From an uncultured Oscillospiraceae bacterium (GTDB lineage Bacteria > Bacillota > Clostridia > Oscillospirales > Oscillospiraceae), in NCBI GenBank assembly GCA_934589225.1, contig CAKTNS010000051.1, positions 1 to 16,029 of the forward strand: 16,029 bases of DNA. Direction: 5' to 3'. Every line of letters begins with the position of its first letter. The stretch's first letter is position 1. This document shows positions 7,694 to 13,338 of this stretch, in pieces. The position numbers and the translations under genes were made by a program. A model generated the notes under the pieces. That model searched no databases, was not told the origin of the DNA, and worked only from the letters and a program-made list of their open reading frames with translations.

Positions 7694-7820
7694 TGTCATT
7701 CCGACCGCAGCGCAAGCGGAGTGGAGGAATCCACCACATTGGTAAAAGAACCAACGCAAGATAAAACCTGCAACTTGGGAAGATTCCTCGACTCCGTTTC
7801 ACTCCGCACGGAATGACATG
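7694..7820. repeat. Type A long palindromic repeat, copy 2
   Basis: Ends TGTCATTCCG and CGGAATGACA are a perfect 10-bp inverted pair. The inner arms GAGTGGAGGAATC and GATTCCTCGACTC are as in copy 1. A clear target duplication is not visible. A type B copy follows. Confidence 0.78.
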
Positions 7821-7825
7821 TCGGG

Positions 7826-7899
7826 GGGTGGTGCTCGTTTTGTCCACACGGGTTGTATTCGGGGCGTTCCCGGAACAGCACGCAGGCCGTTCCCTACGG
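7826..7899 (+). repeat. Type B repeat, imperfect GGAACGGC-type tip
   Basis: Arm with CACACGGGTTGTATTCGG, tip GGAACAGC...GCCGTTCC (one mismatch), then CTACGG. It is homologous to the B copy after A copy 3 up to CGGGGCGTT and then diverges at the tip. Confidence 0.68.
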
Positions 7900-7936
7900 T
7901 TTTGCTGATACGTTCTACCTTTGCGCCCGTTGTTCC

Positions 7937-8045
7937 TACAATGTTAAACGCCGTACCGCGCCTCATCCACCGCCTATGGCGGTCCCCCTTCCCCGAAGGG
8001 GAAGGTCTTGGTGCTTTCCTTCACGCCGTACCGGAAAACCAGAGC
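7937..8045 (-). repeat. Type C variant with different hairpins
   Basis: The flanks (CAATGTT, CGCCGTACCGC, CCTCATC) match those of type C in reverse orientation, but the two hairpins are different: ACCGCCTATGGCGGT and CCTTCCCC-GAA-GGGGAAGG. It supports tip exchange in a second repeat family. Confidence 0.55.
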
Positions 8046-8048
8046 CCC

Positions 8049-8143
8049 GAAAGCACGGTACAAAAGCTTCCCTTGGGGGAAGCTGGCTCGCCTGGGCGAG
8101 CCTGATGAGGGCCGCGGGACGGCGTGAAACATTGTAGAAACAG
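8049..8143 (+). repeat. Type C two-hairpin repeat, copy 2
   Basis: Nearly identical to 7568-7662, beginning GAAAGCACGGTACAA and ending TAGAAACAG, then leading through a similar spacer (GTAGGCGAATTCGTAG) into type A copy 3. Confidence 0.75.
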
Positions 8144-8173
8144 TAGGCGAATTCGTAGAACATGCCCCCATTT

Positions 8174-8299
8174 TGTCATTCCGACCGGAGCGTCAGCGGA
8201 GTGGAGGAATCCACCACGTTGGTAAAGGAACCAACACAAGATAAAACTTGCTGCTTGGGAAGATTCCTCGACTCACATTCGTTCGCTCGGAATGACATG
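8174..8299. repeat. Type A long palindromic repeat, copy 3
   Basis: TGTCATTCCG and CGGAATGACA ends with the same inner arms as copy 2. The C-A-B order and spacing match copy 2 at a 480-481 base offset, indicating a segmental duplication. Confidence 0.78.
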
Positions 8300-8304
8300 C
8301 CGGG

Positions 8305-8497
8305 GGGTGGTTCCGTTTTGTCCACACGGGTTATATTCGGGGCGTTGCTTGGCGATGAATCATCGCCGCTACATTGCGTGGTTCCATTCAACCGCACAGG
8401 TTGTATTCGGGACGTGGCGGGCGGCAGATTGCCGCCCCTACATGCACTTCGGTAGGTGGTTCCGTTCAACCGCATGGGTGCTATTCGAAACGCTGCC
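8305..8497 (+). repeat. Run of three type B repeats
   Basis: Copy 8305-8375 has the tip GGCGATG-AAT-CATCGCC; copy 8378-8443 has the tip GGGCGGC-AGATT-GCCGCCC; the copy from 8453 keeps only the arm (CAACCGCATGGGTGCTATTC) and stops near 8497, before the prepilin terminator. Confidence 0.7.
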
Positions 8498-8539
8498 AGC
8501 CCCTGGGCGGGGCGGGGACTTTTGAATTTGATTCCGGGA

Positions 8540-8588
8540 AAACGAAAACCGGGGCAGCCTCCGTTTTTTGGAGGGTGCCCCGGTTTTT
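8540..8588 (-). terminator. Terminator of the prepilin gene, possibly bidirectional
   Basis: A long GC-rich stem: on the minus strand ACCGGGGCA and CCCTCC, a run of A as loop, then GGAGG and TGCCCCGGT, followed by TTTTCGTTTT. It starts at the stop codon. The plus strand also ends in GGTTTTT, so it could stop transcripts from both sides. Confidence 0.85.
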
Positions 8589-9000
8589 AGGGTTGACCGG
8601 TTCCAGACCCGGATGATCCCCAATGATTGCTGCAATTTTCGTGGTTATTATTACACCAATACGTAATTTCATAGCCTAATCCGTCAAAAAACTGGACTGC
8701 ATATCCGCCTGCCTGCAACTTCACCTTTGTACCATCCAGAAAAGTAATTGTAGTAAAATCAGTTAAATTGGGTTTACCGTTTTCATCTAGCGTTCCTTTG
8801 ATAGGAATACTCTTCCCCGTCAGCATATAATCCGCCTGAAGCTGTGCGTAATAGGCCCGGACGTTGGCCCAATCCGCTGCCACTCTTACCTTATGCATCT
8901 GGCTGGTATACACCGGGATGGCAACAGCCACCAATACGGCAATAATGGCCACCACGATGAGCATTTCCATAAGGGTAAAGCCTTTTTGGTTTCGTTTCAT
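8587..9000 (-). CDS. Type IV prepilin-like protein (orphan)
   Basis: A 137-residue precursor with a class III (prepilin) leader: MKRNQKG then FTLMEMLIVVAIIAVLVAV. Predicted cleavage is after Gly7; Phe8 is residue +1 and Glu12 is the conserved +5 glutamate. One hydrophobic helix (8-30) would anchor it in the membrane and pack in a pilus or pseudopilus. The remaining 100 residues are a small soluble domain with Cys116 and Cys123, which could form a disulfide near the Gly/Ser-rich end. The start at 9000 follows AGGGAG. The longer frame to 9327 is repeat sequence. No assembly ATPase, PilC-like or peptidase gene is in the window, so partners must lie elsewhere. The gene looks less GC-rich than its neighbours and sits alone in a repeat island, which hints at acquisition. 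Its substrate or role (adhesion, secretion, DNA uptake) is unknown. Confidence 0.88.
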   Translation of the reverse strand: MKRNQKGFTLMEMLIVVAIIAVLVAVAIPVYTSQMHKVRVAADWANVRAYYAQLQADYMLTGKSIPIKGTLDENGKPNLTDFTTITFLDGTKVKLQAGGYAVQFFDGLGYEITYWCNNNHENCSNHWGSSGSGTGQP

Positions 9001-9033
9001 AGGTTTTTCTCCCTTTCTTTTGTTTCTGGGTTT

Positions 9034-9061
9034 ATTATACAGAAAAATCCCGGCTTGTCCA
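9034..9061 (-). promoter_or_regulatory. Strong sigma-A-type promoter of the prepilin gene
   Basis: On the minus strand TGGACA (5 of 6 to consensus), a 16-base spacer and a perfect TATAAT. Transcription would begin near 9027, about 27 bases before the start codon. It is among the best promoter matches in the window, so the orphan gene is probably expressed. Confidence 0.75.
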
Positions 9062-9110
9062 GAGCAATTTAACGGATATAGAAGAAAATTTCCGTGATGT
9101 ATTCGTTCTC

Positions 9111-9230
9111 GTCTCCGGAGCGAAGCGGAGTGGAGGAATCTACTCAAGTTGCATTTATAACCTATGTAAGGTAAAACTTGCCACTTGAGTAGATCCCTCC
9201 ACTCCATTTCATGACCGTCGGGATGACATG
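9111..9230. repeat. Type A repeat, subtype 2, copy 4
   Basis: The left arm GGAGTGGAGGAATCTACTC and the right arm GAGTAGATCCCTCCACTCC are inverted copies with one mismatch and extend further inward with AAGT/ACTT. The outer TGTCATTCCG end is degraded on the left, and the right end is GGGATGACAT. The right half differs from copies 1-3 and matches copy 5, defining a second subtype. Confidence 0.75.
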
Positions 9231-9236
9231 TCGGTA

Positions 9237-9388
9237 GGTGATACCATTCATCCACACGGGTTGTATTCGGAACGTGGCATGGCGATGAATCATCGCCGCT
9301 ACATTGGGTGTACCGTGTATTGGGCAATACCGTTCAACCATACAGGTTATATTCGCAGCGTGGCGGGCGGCTAATAGCCGCCCCTACG
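9237..9388 (+). repeat. Two type B repeats with different tips
   Basis: Copy 9237-9305 has the tip GGCGATG-AAT-CATCGCC; copy 9326-9388 has the tip GGGCGGC-TAATA-GCCGCCC. Both share the type B arm and the CTAC end. Confidence 0.72.
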
Positions 9389-9464
9389 TCAAATTTGTTC
9401 CGTAATACCGAATCTTGAACGTTTCTTTCATTGATTTGCGTTCGTAAAATATGAAAACGTCGCC

Positions 9465-9505
9465 GTAGGGGCGGCAATCTGCCGCCCGGGACGTTGCAAT
9501 TATCG
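9465..9505 (-). repeat. Partial type B repeat
   Basis: GTAGGGGCGGC, an AATCT loop and GCCGCCC, followed by a diverged arm beginning GGGACGTTGCAATTATC. It lies within the flank between two A-B units. Confidence 0.6.
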
Positions 9506-9608
9506 AGCCGTATCGACCAAAGGGTGATCAATGCCACAAGGAATGAACAGAACTGGGGGGCCGGAATCGTTGGACATTTGAATTTGTAACAGCCAAACAG
9601 GAAACGTC

Positions 9609-9735
9609 TGTCATTCCGACCGCAGCGTCAGCGGAGTGGAGGAATCCACCCAAGTAGCAAAAATAACTTGCGCAAGGTAAGGCTTGCAACTTGAGTAGAT
9701 CCCTCCACTCCATTTCATGACCGTCGGGATGACAT
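9609..9735. repeat. Type A repeat, subtype 2, copy 5
   Basis: The left end TGTCATTCCG is intact; the right end is GGGATGACAT, as in copy 4. The right half contains ACTTGAGTAGATCCCTCC. A type B copy follows directly. Confidence 0.76.
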
Positions 9736-9741
9736 ATCGAT

Positions 9742-9811
9742 GGGTGGTTTCATTCAACCGCACAGGTTGTATTCGAAACGTGGCGGGCGGCTAATATTGC
9801 CGCCCCTACAT
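9742..9811 (+). repeat. Type B repeat, GGGCGGC tip
   Basis: Arm CACAGGTTGTATTCGAAACG, tip GGGCGGC...GCCGCCC with a slightly longer loop, then CTACAT. Confidence 0.72.
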
Positions 9812-9837
9812 ACGCAACACCTCTGCGCCAATTGTTC

Positions 9838-9931
9838 CTGTAATGTTTCACGCTGTACCGCATTCCCCTCATCAGTCTCGCCCACAGGGCGAGCCAGCTT
9901 CCCCCAAGGGAAGCTTTTGTACCGTGCTTTT
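9838..9931 (-). repeat. Type C two-hairpin repeat, copy 3 (inverted)
   Basis: It reads CTCATCAG, then CTCGCCC-ACA-GGGCGAG, then CTTCCCCCAAGGGAAG and ends GTACCGTGCTTTT: the reverse complement of copies 1 and 2. It lies inverted relative to them across the prepilin gene. Confidence 0.72.
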
Positions 9932-10003
9932 GGGTGGTACCATTCATCTACACGGGAGATCATTGCAACGCCCCCGGAACGGCACATAGGCCGTTCCCTA
10001 CGG
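9932..10003 (+). repeat. Type B repeat, GGAACGGC tip
   Basis: GGTGGTACCATTCATCTACA, a diverged arm, then a tip with arms GGAACGGC and GCCGTTCC and the edge CTACGG. The same tip is found, inverted, near the opposite end of the island at 7279-7352. Confidence 0.68.
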
Positions 10004-10097
10004 TTTCGCTGACAGGTCTGTTTTTTCAACCGTCGTGGTTCAAAAACGTCCGTTTTTAGGCCTGTAAGAACACCCGGGGCCACGTTCCAAACCGCAG

Positions 10098-10140
10098 AAT
10101 TGTCAATTGTCAATTGGAAAATAACTGTCCACTGTCAACT
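10098..10140. repeat. Type D heptamer array beyond the pnp 3' end
   Basis: Two AATTGTC units, the linker GGAAAATA, then ACTGTCCACTGTCAACT. Positions 10106-10140 pair as an inverted copy with 7158-7192. It lies 18 bases past the pnp terminator stem, with the ACTGTCA end facing the gene, as in the other two arrays. Confidence 0.82.
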
Positions 10141-10157
10141 CTTCCCCCCTCCGCGCA

Positions 10158-10192
10158 TAAAAATCGCCCCCCGGCTTCACTTCCGGGGGGCG
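10158..10192 (-). terminator. Rho-independent terminator after pnp
   Basis: On the minus strand CGCCCCCCGG and CCGGGGGGCG form a perfect 10-bp stem with an 8-base loop, followed by ATTTTTAT. It begins 8 bases after the pnp stop codon. Confidence 0.9.
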
Positions 10193-10200
10193 TTCTGTTT

Positions 10201-12321
10201 TTACTTGCCTTCCATTTCCTTCAGGGCATCCTTGCGGCTGAAGTTGGCGCGGCCCTTTTCGTCGAAGCCCATGAACTTGACCCAGGTCATGTCGCCCAGG
10301 TTCAGGACGTCCTCGACCTTTTCCACCCGGCGGTTTTCCAGCTTGGAAATGTGGACCATGCCGTCGTGGCCCGGGGCGATCTCTACGAAAGCGCCGATGG
10401 GCAGGATGCGGACCACCTTGCCGTAGTAGAGCTTGCCCACCTCGGGAACGAAGCAGATGTCGTCCACCATCTTCTTGGCGGCGTAGGCAGCGGCAGCATC
10501 CACGGCGGAGATGAAGACGGAGCCGTCGTCATCGATGTCCACCTTGGCGCCGGTGTCGGCGCAGATCTTCTGGATGGTCTTTCCGCCGGAGCCGATGACT
10601 TCCCGGATCTTCTCAACGGGGATCTTCAGGCTGAGCATCTTGGGGGCGTACTCGCTGACCTCGGCCCGGGGCTCGGGGATGCAGGGGAGCATGATCTCAT
10701 TGAGGATCTCCAGACGGGCCTTCCGGCAGCGCTCCAGAGCGTCGGCAATGATTTCCATGGTGAGCCCACGGTTCTTCAAATCCATCTGAATGGCGGTGAT
10801 GCCTTCGGTGGTACCGGCCACCTTAAAGTCCATTTCGCCGTGGAAGTCTTCCACGCCCTGGATGTCGGTGAAGGTTCTCCATTCACCGGTCTCCTGGTCG
10901 GAGATCAGGCCGCAGGAAATACCGGCAACAGGCCGCTTGATGGGCACGCCGGCATCCATCAGGGCCAGGGTAGAGCCGCAGATGGAGCCCTGGGAGGTGG
11001 AGCCGTTGGAGGACAGGACCTCGGAAACCACCCGGATGGCGTAGGGGAACTCCTCCACGCTGGGGATCACGGGCAGCAGGGCCTTTTCAGCCAGAGCGCC
11101 GTGGCCGATCTCCCGGCGGGAGGTGGAACGGGCGGCACGGGCTTCGCCGGTGGAGTAGGCGGGGAAGTTATAGTGATGGATATAACGCTTGGTCTCTTCG
11201 GGGTAGATGGTGTCCAGCTTCTGGGCGGCGGACAGGGTATTCAGGGTGCAGATGGACAGCACCTGGGTCTGGCCGCGGGTGAACAGGCCACTGCCGTGAA
11301 CTCTGGGCAGCACACCAACCTCGGCATCCAGGGGACGAATCTCGTCCATGCCACGGCCGTCTACACGCTTGCCCTGAAGCAGCCACTTCTTGACGACCTT
11401 CTTCTGCATCTTGTAGAGGCAGACCTCGATGTGGGTCTCAAAGTCCTCGTACTTGTCGGCAAACTTCTCGGCGAAGTCCAGCCGGGCGGCAGTCAGCCGC
11501 TCCTCCCGGACGTTCTTGTCATCGGTGTCCAGAGCGTACTCGATCTGGTTCAGGCCGTAGTTCATCAGGTCGTCCAGCAGCTCGTGGTTCACGGCGGCCT
11601 TCTCGAAGGTGAACTTGGGCTTGCCGATCTCGGCCACGATGCCGTTGATGAACTTCACGATCTCCATGTTGGTCTCGTGGGCAATGCGGATGGCCTCCAG
11701 CACCACGGACTCGGGGGCCTCGTTGGCCTCGGTCTCGATCATAACCACCTTCTCGAAGGTGGAGGAAATGCACACGAAGCAGTCACCGGCGGCCCGCTGC
11801 TCGGCGGAGGGGTTCACGATATACTCGCCGTTCAGATGGGTCACGTTGGTGGTGGCCACGGGTCCGTTCCAGGGCACATCGGAAGAGGCGATGGCAATGG
11901 AAGCGCCCAGGGAGGCCACGATCTCCACAGGGTTGTCATAGTCGTTGGCCAGCACGGTGCAGGTCACAACGGTGTCGTTGCGCAGCTCCTCGTCAAAGAG
12001 GGGACGCATGGGCCGGTCAATGATCCGGCTGTTGAGGATGCCCCGCTCGGAGGGCTTGCCCTCCCGGCGGTTGAAGGAGCCGGGAATGCGGCCGACGGAG
12101 TACATCCGCTCTTCAAACTCGATGGTCAGGGGGAAGTAGTCAATACCGGCCTTGGGGATGGGGTTGGCGGTGCAGGTGGTGAGGACCACGGTGTCGCCGT
12201 AACGGCAGATGCACTCGGCGTTGGCCAGCTCTGCCACCTTACCGGTCTCTACGGTAAAGGGACGGCCGCCGATCTCCATTTCGTACACCTTATGATTGGG
12301 GAACTGCTTGTGGGTGATCAT
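10201..12321 (-). CDS. pnp: Polyribonucleotide nucleotidyltransferase (PNPase)
   Basis: A phosphate-dependent 3'-5' exoribonuclease that trims mRNA and sRNA, acting as a trimer in the cytosol. At 706 residues it has the full domain set: a first RNase PH-like domain, a helical linker, a second RNase PH-like domain (with VLPRVHGSGLFTRGQTQ and SNGSTSQGSICG), a KH domain with GSGG at 577-580, and an S1 domain (about 627-698, with YYGKVVRILPIGAFVEI). The metal-site stretch EDFHGEMDFK keeps the residues matching Asp486, Asp492 and Lys494 of the E. coli enzyme. AGGAGG upstream supports the start at 12321. It lies 150 bases after rpsO on the same strand, the widespread rpsO-pnp arrangement, with a terminator and a long hairpin between them. 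I see no separate promoter, so it may depend on read-through. Confidence 0.97.
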   Translation of the reverse strand: MITHKQFPNHKVYEMEIGGRPFTVETGKVAELANAECICRYGDTVVLTTCTANPIPKAGIDYFPLTIEFEERMYSVGRIPGSFNRREGKPSERGILNSRIIDRPMRPLFDEELRNDTVVTCTVLANDYDNPVEIVASLGASIAIASSDVPWNGPVATTNVTHLNGEYIVNPSAEQRAAGDCFVCISSTFEKVVMIETEANEAPESVVLEAIRIAHETNMEIVKFINGIVAEIGKPKFTFEKAAVNHELLDDLMNYGLNQIEYALDTDDKNVREERLTAARLDFAEKFADKYEDFETHIEVCLYKMQKKVVKKWLLQGKRVDGRGMDEIRPLDAEVGVLPRVHGSGLFTRGQTQVLSICTLNTLSAAQKLDTIYPEETKRYIHHYNFPAYSTGEARAARSTSRREIGHGALAEKALLPVIPSVEEFPYAIRVVSEVLSSNGSTSQGSICGSTLALMDAGVPIKRPVAGISCGLISDQETGEWRTFTDIQGVEDFHGEMDFKVAGTTEGITAIQMDLKNRGLTMEIIADALERCRKARLEILNEIMLPCIPEPRAEVSEYAPKMLSLKIPVEKIREVIGSGGKTIQKICADTGAKVDIDDDGSVFISAVDAAAAYAAKKMVDDICFVPEVGKLYYGKVVRILPIGAFVEIAPGHDGMVHISKLENRRVEKVEDVLNLGDMTWVKFMGFDEKGRANFSRKDALKEMEGK

Positions 12322-12351
12322 GGGAATACCTCCTGAAAATTTTTATTTTTT

Positions 12352-12422
12352 CCGGGAGGTTTAGCACTTGAAACTGATCTCTCTTGCAAGACATCACTTT
12401 CAAACGCTAAAGGGACTCCCGG
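12352..12422 (-). promoter_or_regulatory. Long hairpin in the pnp leader
   Basis: CCGGGAG/CTCCCGG, TTTAGC/GCTAAA and TTGAAA/TTTCAA pair in register, giving 19 base pairs with small internal loops. The apical loop holds the palindrome TCTTGCAAGA. It ends about 30 bases before the pnp start codon. In E. coli a long pnp leader stem is cut by RNase III and mediates PNPase autocontrol; an equivalent role here is inference. No poly-U follows on the minus strand, so it is not a plain terminator. Confidence 0.6.
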
Positions 12423-12436
12423 GGTTTTGGAATGCG

Positions 12437-12464
12437 AAAACGGGGCGACGGAAGCCGTCGCCCC
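12437..12464 (-). terminator. Terminator after rpsO
   Basis: A perfect 10-bp stem, GGGGCGACGG and CCGTCGCCCC, with a 3-base loop, followed on the minus strand by GTTTTCGC. The U-run is short, so some read-through into pnp is plausible. Confidence 0.8.
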
Positions 12465-12471
12465 AAGAATA

Positions 12472-12738
12472 TTACTTACGGATACCCAGCTTGGCGATCA
12501 GAGCACGGTAACGGTTGATATCCTTCTTTGCCAGATAGTCCAGCATGTTGCGGCGCTTACCAACCATCATCAGCAGACCACGGCGGGAGTGGTTGTCATG
12601 CTTGTGTACACGCAGGTGATCGGTCAGCTCGTTGATGCGGGCGGTCAGAATGGCAACCTGAACCTCGGGGGAGCCGGTGTCGCCTTCGTGAGTAGCGTTC
12701 TCCAGGATGACCTGGGTCTTCTTTTCCTTCTGGATCAT
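12472..12738 (-). CDS. rpsO: 30S ribosomal protein S15
   Basis: S15 binds the central domain of 16S rRNA early in small-subunit assembly. It has 88 residues, the standard size, and ends LGIRK. Conserved rRNA-binding stretches are HEGDTGSPEVQVAIL (17-31), HLRVHKHDNHSRRGLL (41-56) and KRRNMLDYL (61-69). I use the ATG at 12738 (MIQKEKK), the form expected for the family, with AAGGTGG upstream; the in-frame ATG at 12750 overlaps that site. A promoter lies at 12869-12897 and leaves a leader of about 120 bases with repeated small hairpins, possibly an S15 autoregulatory element. pnp follows downstream. Confidence 0.97.
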   Translation of the reverse strand: MIQKEKKTQVILENATHEGDTGSPEVQVAILTARINELTDHLRVHKHDNHSRRGLLMMVGKRRNMLDYLAKKDINRYRALIAKLGIRK

Positions 12739-12862
12739 TGTTATTTCCACCTTTTTTAAAATTTACCCGTTGGGCTAAGTATGGGGCCGGTGAAAACACC
12801 CGTTGGGTTTTCTCCCGCAACTGAGCCGAGGGCAGCAAAAATCATCTCTGGCCATAGCCAGC
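12739..12862 (-). promoter_or_regulatory. Structured rpsO leader, possible S15 autoregulatory RNA
   Basis: The transcribed leader contains a CTGGC-TATG-GCCAG hairpin near its 5' end. Two copies of CCCAACGGGT follow; one is extended into a stem by GAAAAC and GTTTTC. S15 mRNAs in many bacteria carry leaders that imitate the rRNA site and repress translation. I cannot match this one to a known class from sequence alone. Confidence 0.4.
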
Positions 12863-12868
12863 GGTGGT

Positions 12869-12897
12869 ATTGTAGCATAAGTTTTCCCAAAAGTAAA
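12869..12897 (-). promoter_or_regulatory. Promoter of rpsO(-pnp)
   Basis: On the minus strand TTTACT, a 17-base spacer and TACAAT, with TGC just before the -10 (extended -10). Transcription would start near 12862. Confidence 0.72.
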
Positions 12898-12965
12898 GGG
12901 TTTCTTTCAGGATTTCCGGGATTTTCTCCCCGGGATGGCCGCCGGGTTTTTTCCGGGACAAGGGA

Positions 12966-12993
12966 AAAACCAGCCCCGGGGCAGGGGCTGGTT
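12966..12993 (-). terminator. Terminator of the small membrane protein gene
   Basis: On the minus strand AACCAGCCCC and GGGGCTGGTT form a 10-bp stem with a 6-base loop, followed by TTTCCC. It starts about 6 bases after the stop codon and isolates the gene from rpsO. Confidence 0.82.
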
Positions 12994-12998
12994 TAGGG

Positions 12999-13220
12999 TC
13001 AGCAGGCTTTCAGCAGCGCCCAGGCTCCGGCCAGAAGCAGGCAGGGCAGCAGCAGCATGAAGCCTCCGGCAAAGAGGAAGCACAGGACCAGCACCGGCAG
13101 GGCCAGGAACACCAGGCACCCGGCCATCAGCTTGGCGGCGCTCCAGGTCAGCCGGAAGGCCAGGCCCAGGCATTTTACAAACAGCCAGACAAATAAAACA
13201 AACGACAGAAGTTCAAACAT
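12999..13220 (-). CDS. Small hydrophobic membrane protein, unknown function
   Basis: I do not recognise a family. The 73-residue product is almost entirely hydrophobic: a first membrane helix around 3-21 (LLSFVLFVWLFVKCLGLAF), a short polar link with RLTWSAAK, and a long hydrophobic stretch 31-70 that could be two helices. Four cysteines (17, 35, 47, 60) fall in or near the helices, with a fifth as the last residue. The start at 13220 follows GGAG 7 bases upstream; an in-frame ATG at 13247 lies before that site and is less likely. A weak promoter-like GATAAAG lies upstream. It has its own terminator, so it is probably a single-gene unit. Confidence 0.68.
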   Translation of the reverse strand: MFELLSFVLFVWLFVKCLGLAFRLTWSAAKLMAGCLVFLALPVLVLCFLFAGGFMLLLPCLLLAGAWALLKAC

Positions 13221-13296
13221 CTTGGGTCTCCTTTCCCTTTTCTTCATGGCCTTACTTTATCACAGATGGGCCCCTCCGGAAAGGGAAACATGGGCA

Positions 13297-13313
13297 AAAT
13301 AGGGGGCCTATTT
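13297..13313 (-). terminator. Weak hairpin after the HTH gene
   Basis: On the minus strand AAATAGG-CCC-CCTATTT is followed by TG, with no real U-run. It may slow or end transcription of the HTH gene, but the call is weak. Confidence 0.35.
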
Positions 13314-13338
13314 CCCATTATTTGAGAAAAATAGGGGA

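Larger units (their letters stand above)
7157..8586. other. Repeat island 2, left part; no protein gene seen
   Basis: The stretch consists of interleaved palindromic repeats: D (7144-7214), B (7279-7352, 7361-7488, 7502-7567), C (7568-7662), A (7694-7820), B (7826-7899), a C variant (7937-8045), C (8049-8143), A (8174-8299) and B (8305-8375, 8378-8443, and a truncated copy from 8453). Many open frames of 60-100 codons occur, but they are translations of these repeats, differ in frame between copies and lack ribosome sites. Confidence 0.8.
9001..10200. other. Repeat island 2, right part; no protein gene seen
   Basis: After the prepilin promoter (9034-9061) the stretch holds A (9111-9230), B (9237-9305, 9326-9388, 9465-9505), A (9609-9735), B (9742-9811), C reversed (9838-9931), B (9932-10003), D (10098-10140) and the pnp terminator. 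About 9389-9464 and 9506-9608 show no repeat or gene that I recognise. Near 10030 is a small palindrome, AAAAACG-TC-CGTTTTT. Confidence 0.8.

Noticed and set aside
7694..8299. Insertion sequence with a transposase
   Set aside because: Type A copies have inverted ends but are only about 125 bp and encode nothing; no transposase is present. MITE-like or REP-like origin remains open.
7818..8475. Several 60-100 codon open frames in the repeat islands
   Set aside because: They translate type A, B and C repeats, change frame between repeat copies, and lack ribosome sites.
9001..9327. N-terminal extension of the prepilin frame
   Set aside because: It reads through the promoter and a type A repeat; the prepilin leader and a ribosome site fix the start at 9000.
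7157..10200. CRISPR array
   Set aside because: Repeats are palindromic, of several families, in both orientations and irregularly spaced; no uniform repeat-spacer pattern and no cas gene.
10114..12336. A 740-codon open frame antisense to pnp
   Set aside because: It is low-complexity (Gly/His/Val/Leu rich), a shadow of the GC-rich pnp codons, with no ribosome site; PNPase on the other strand is unmistakable.
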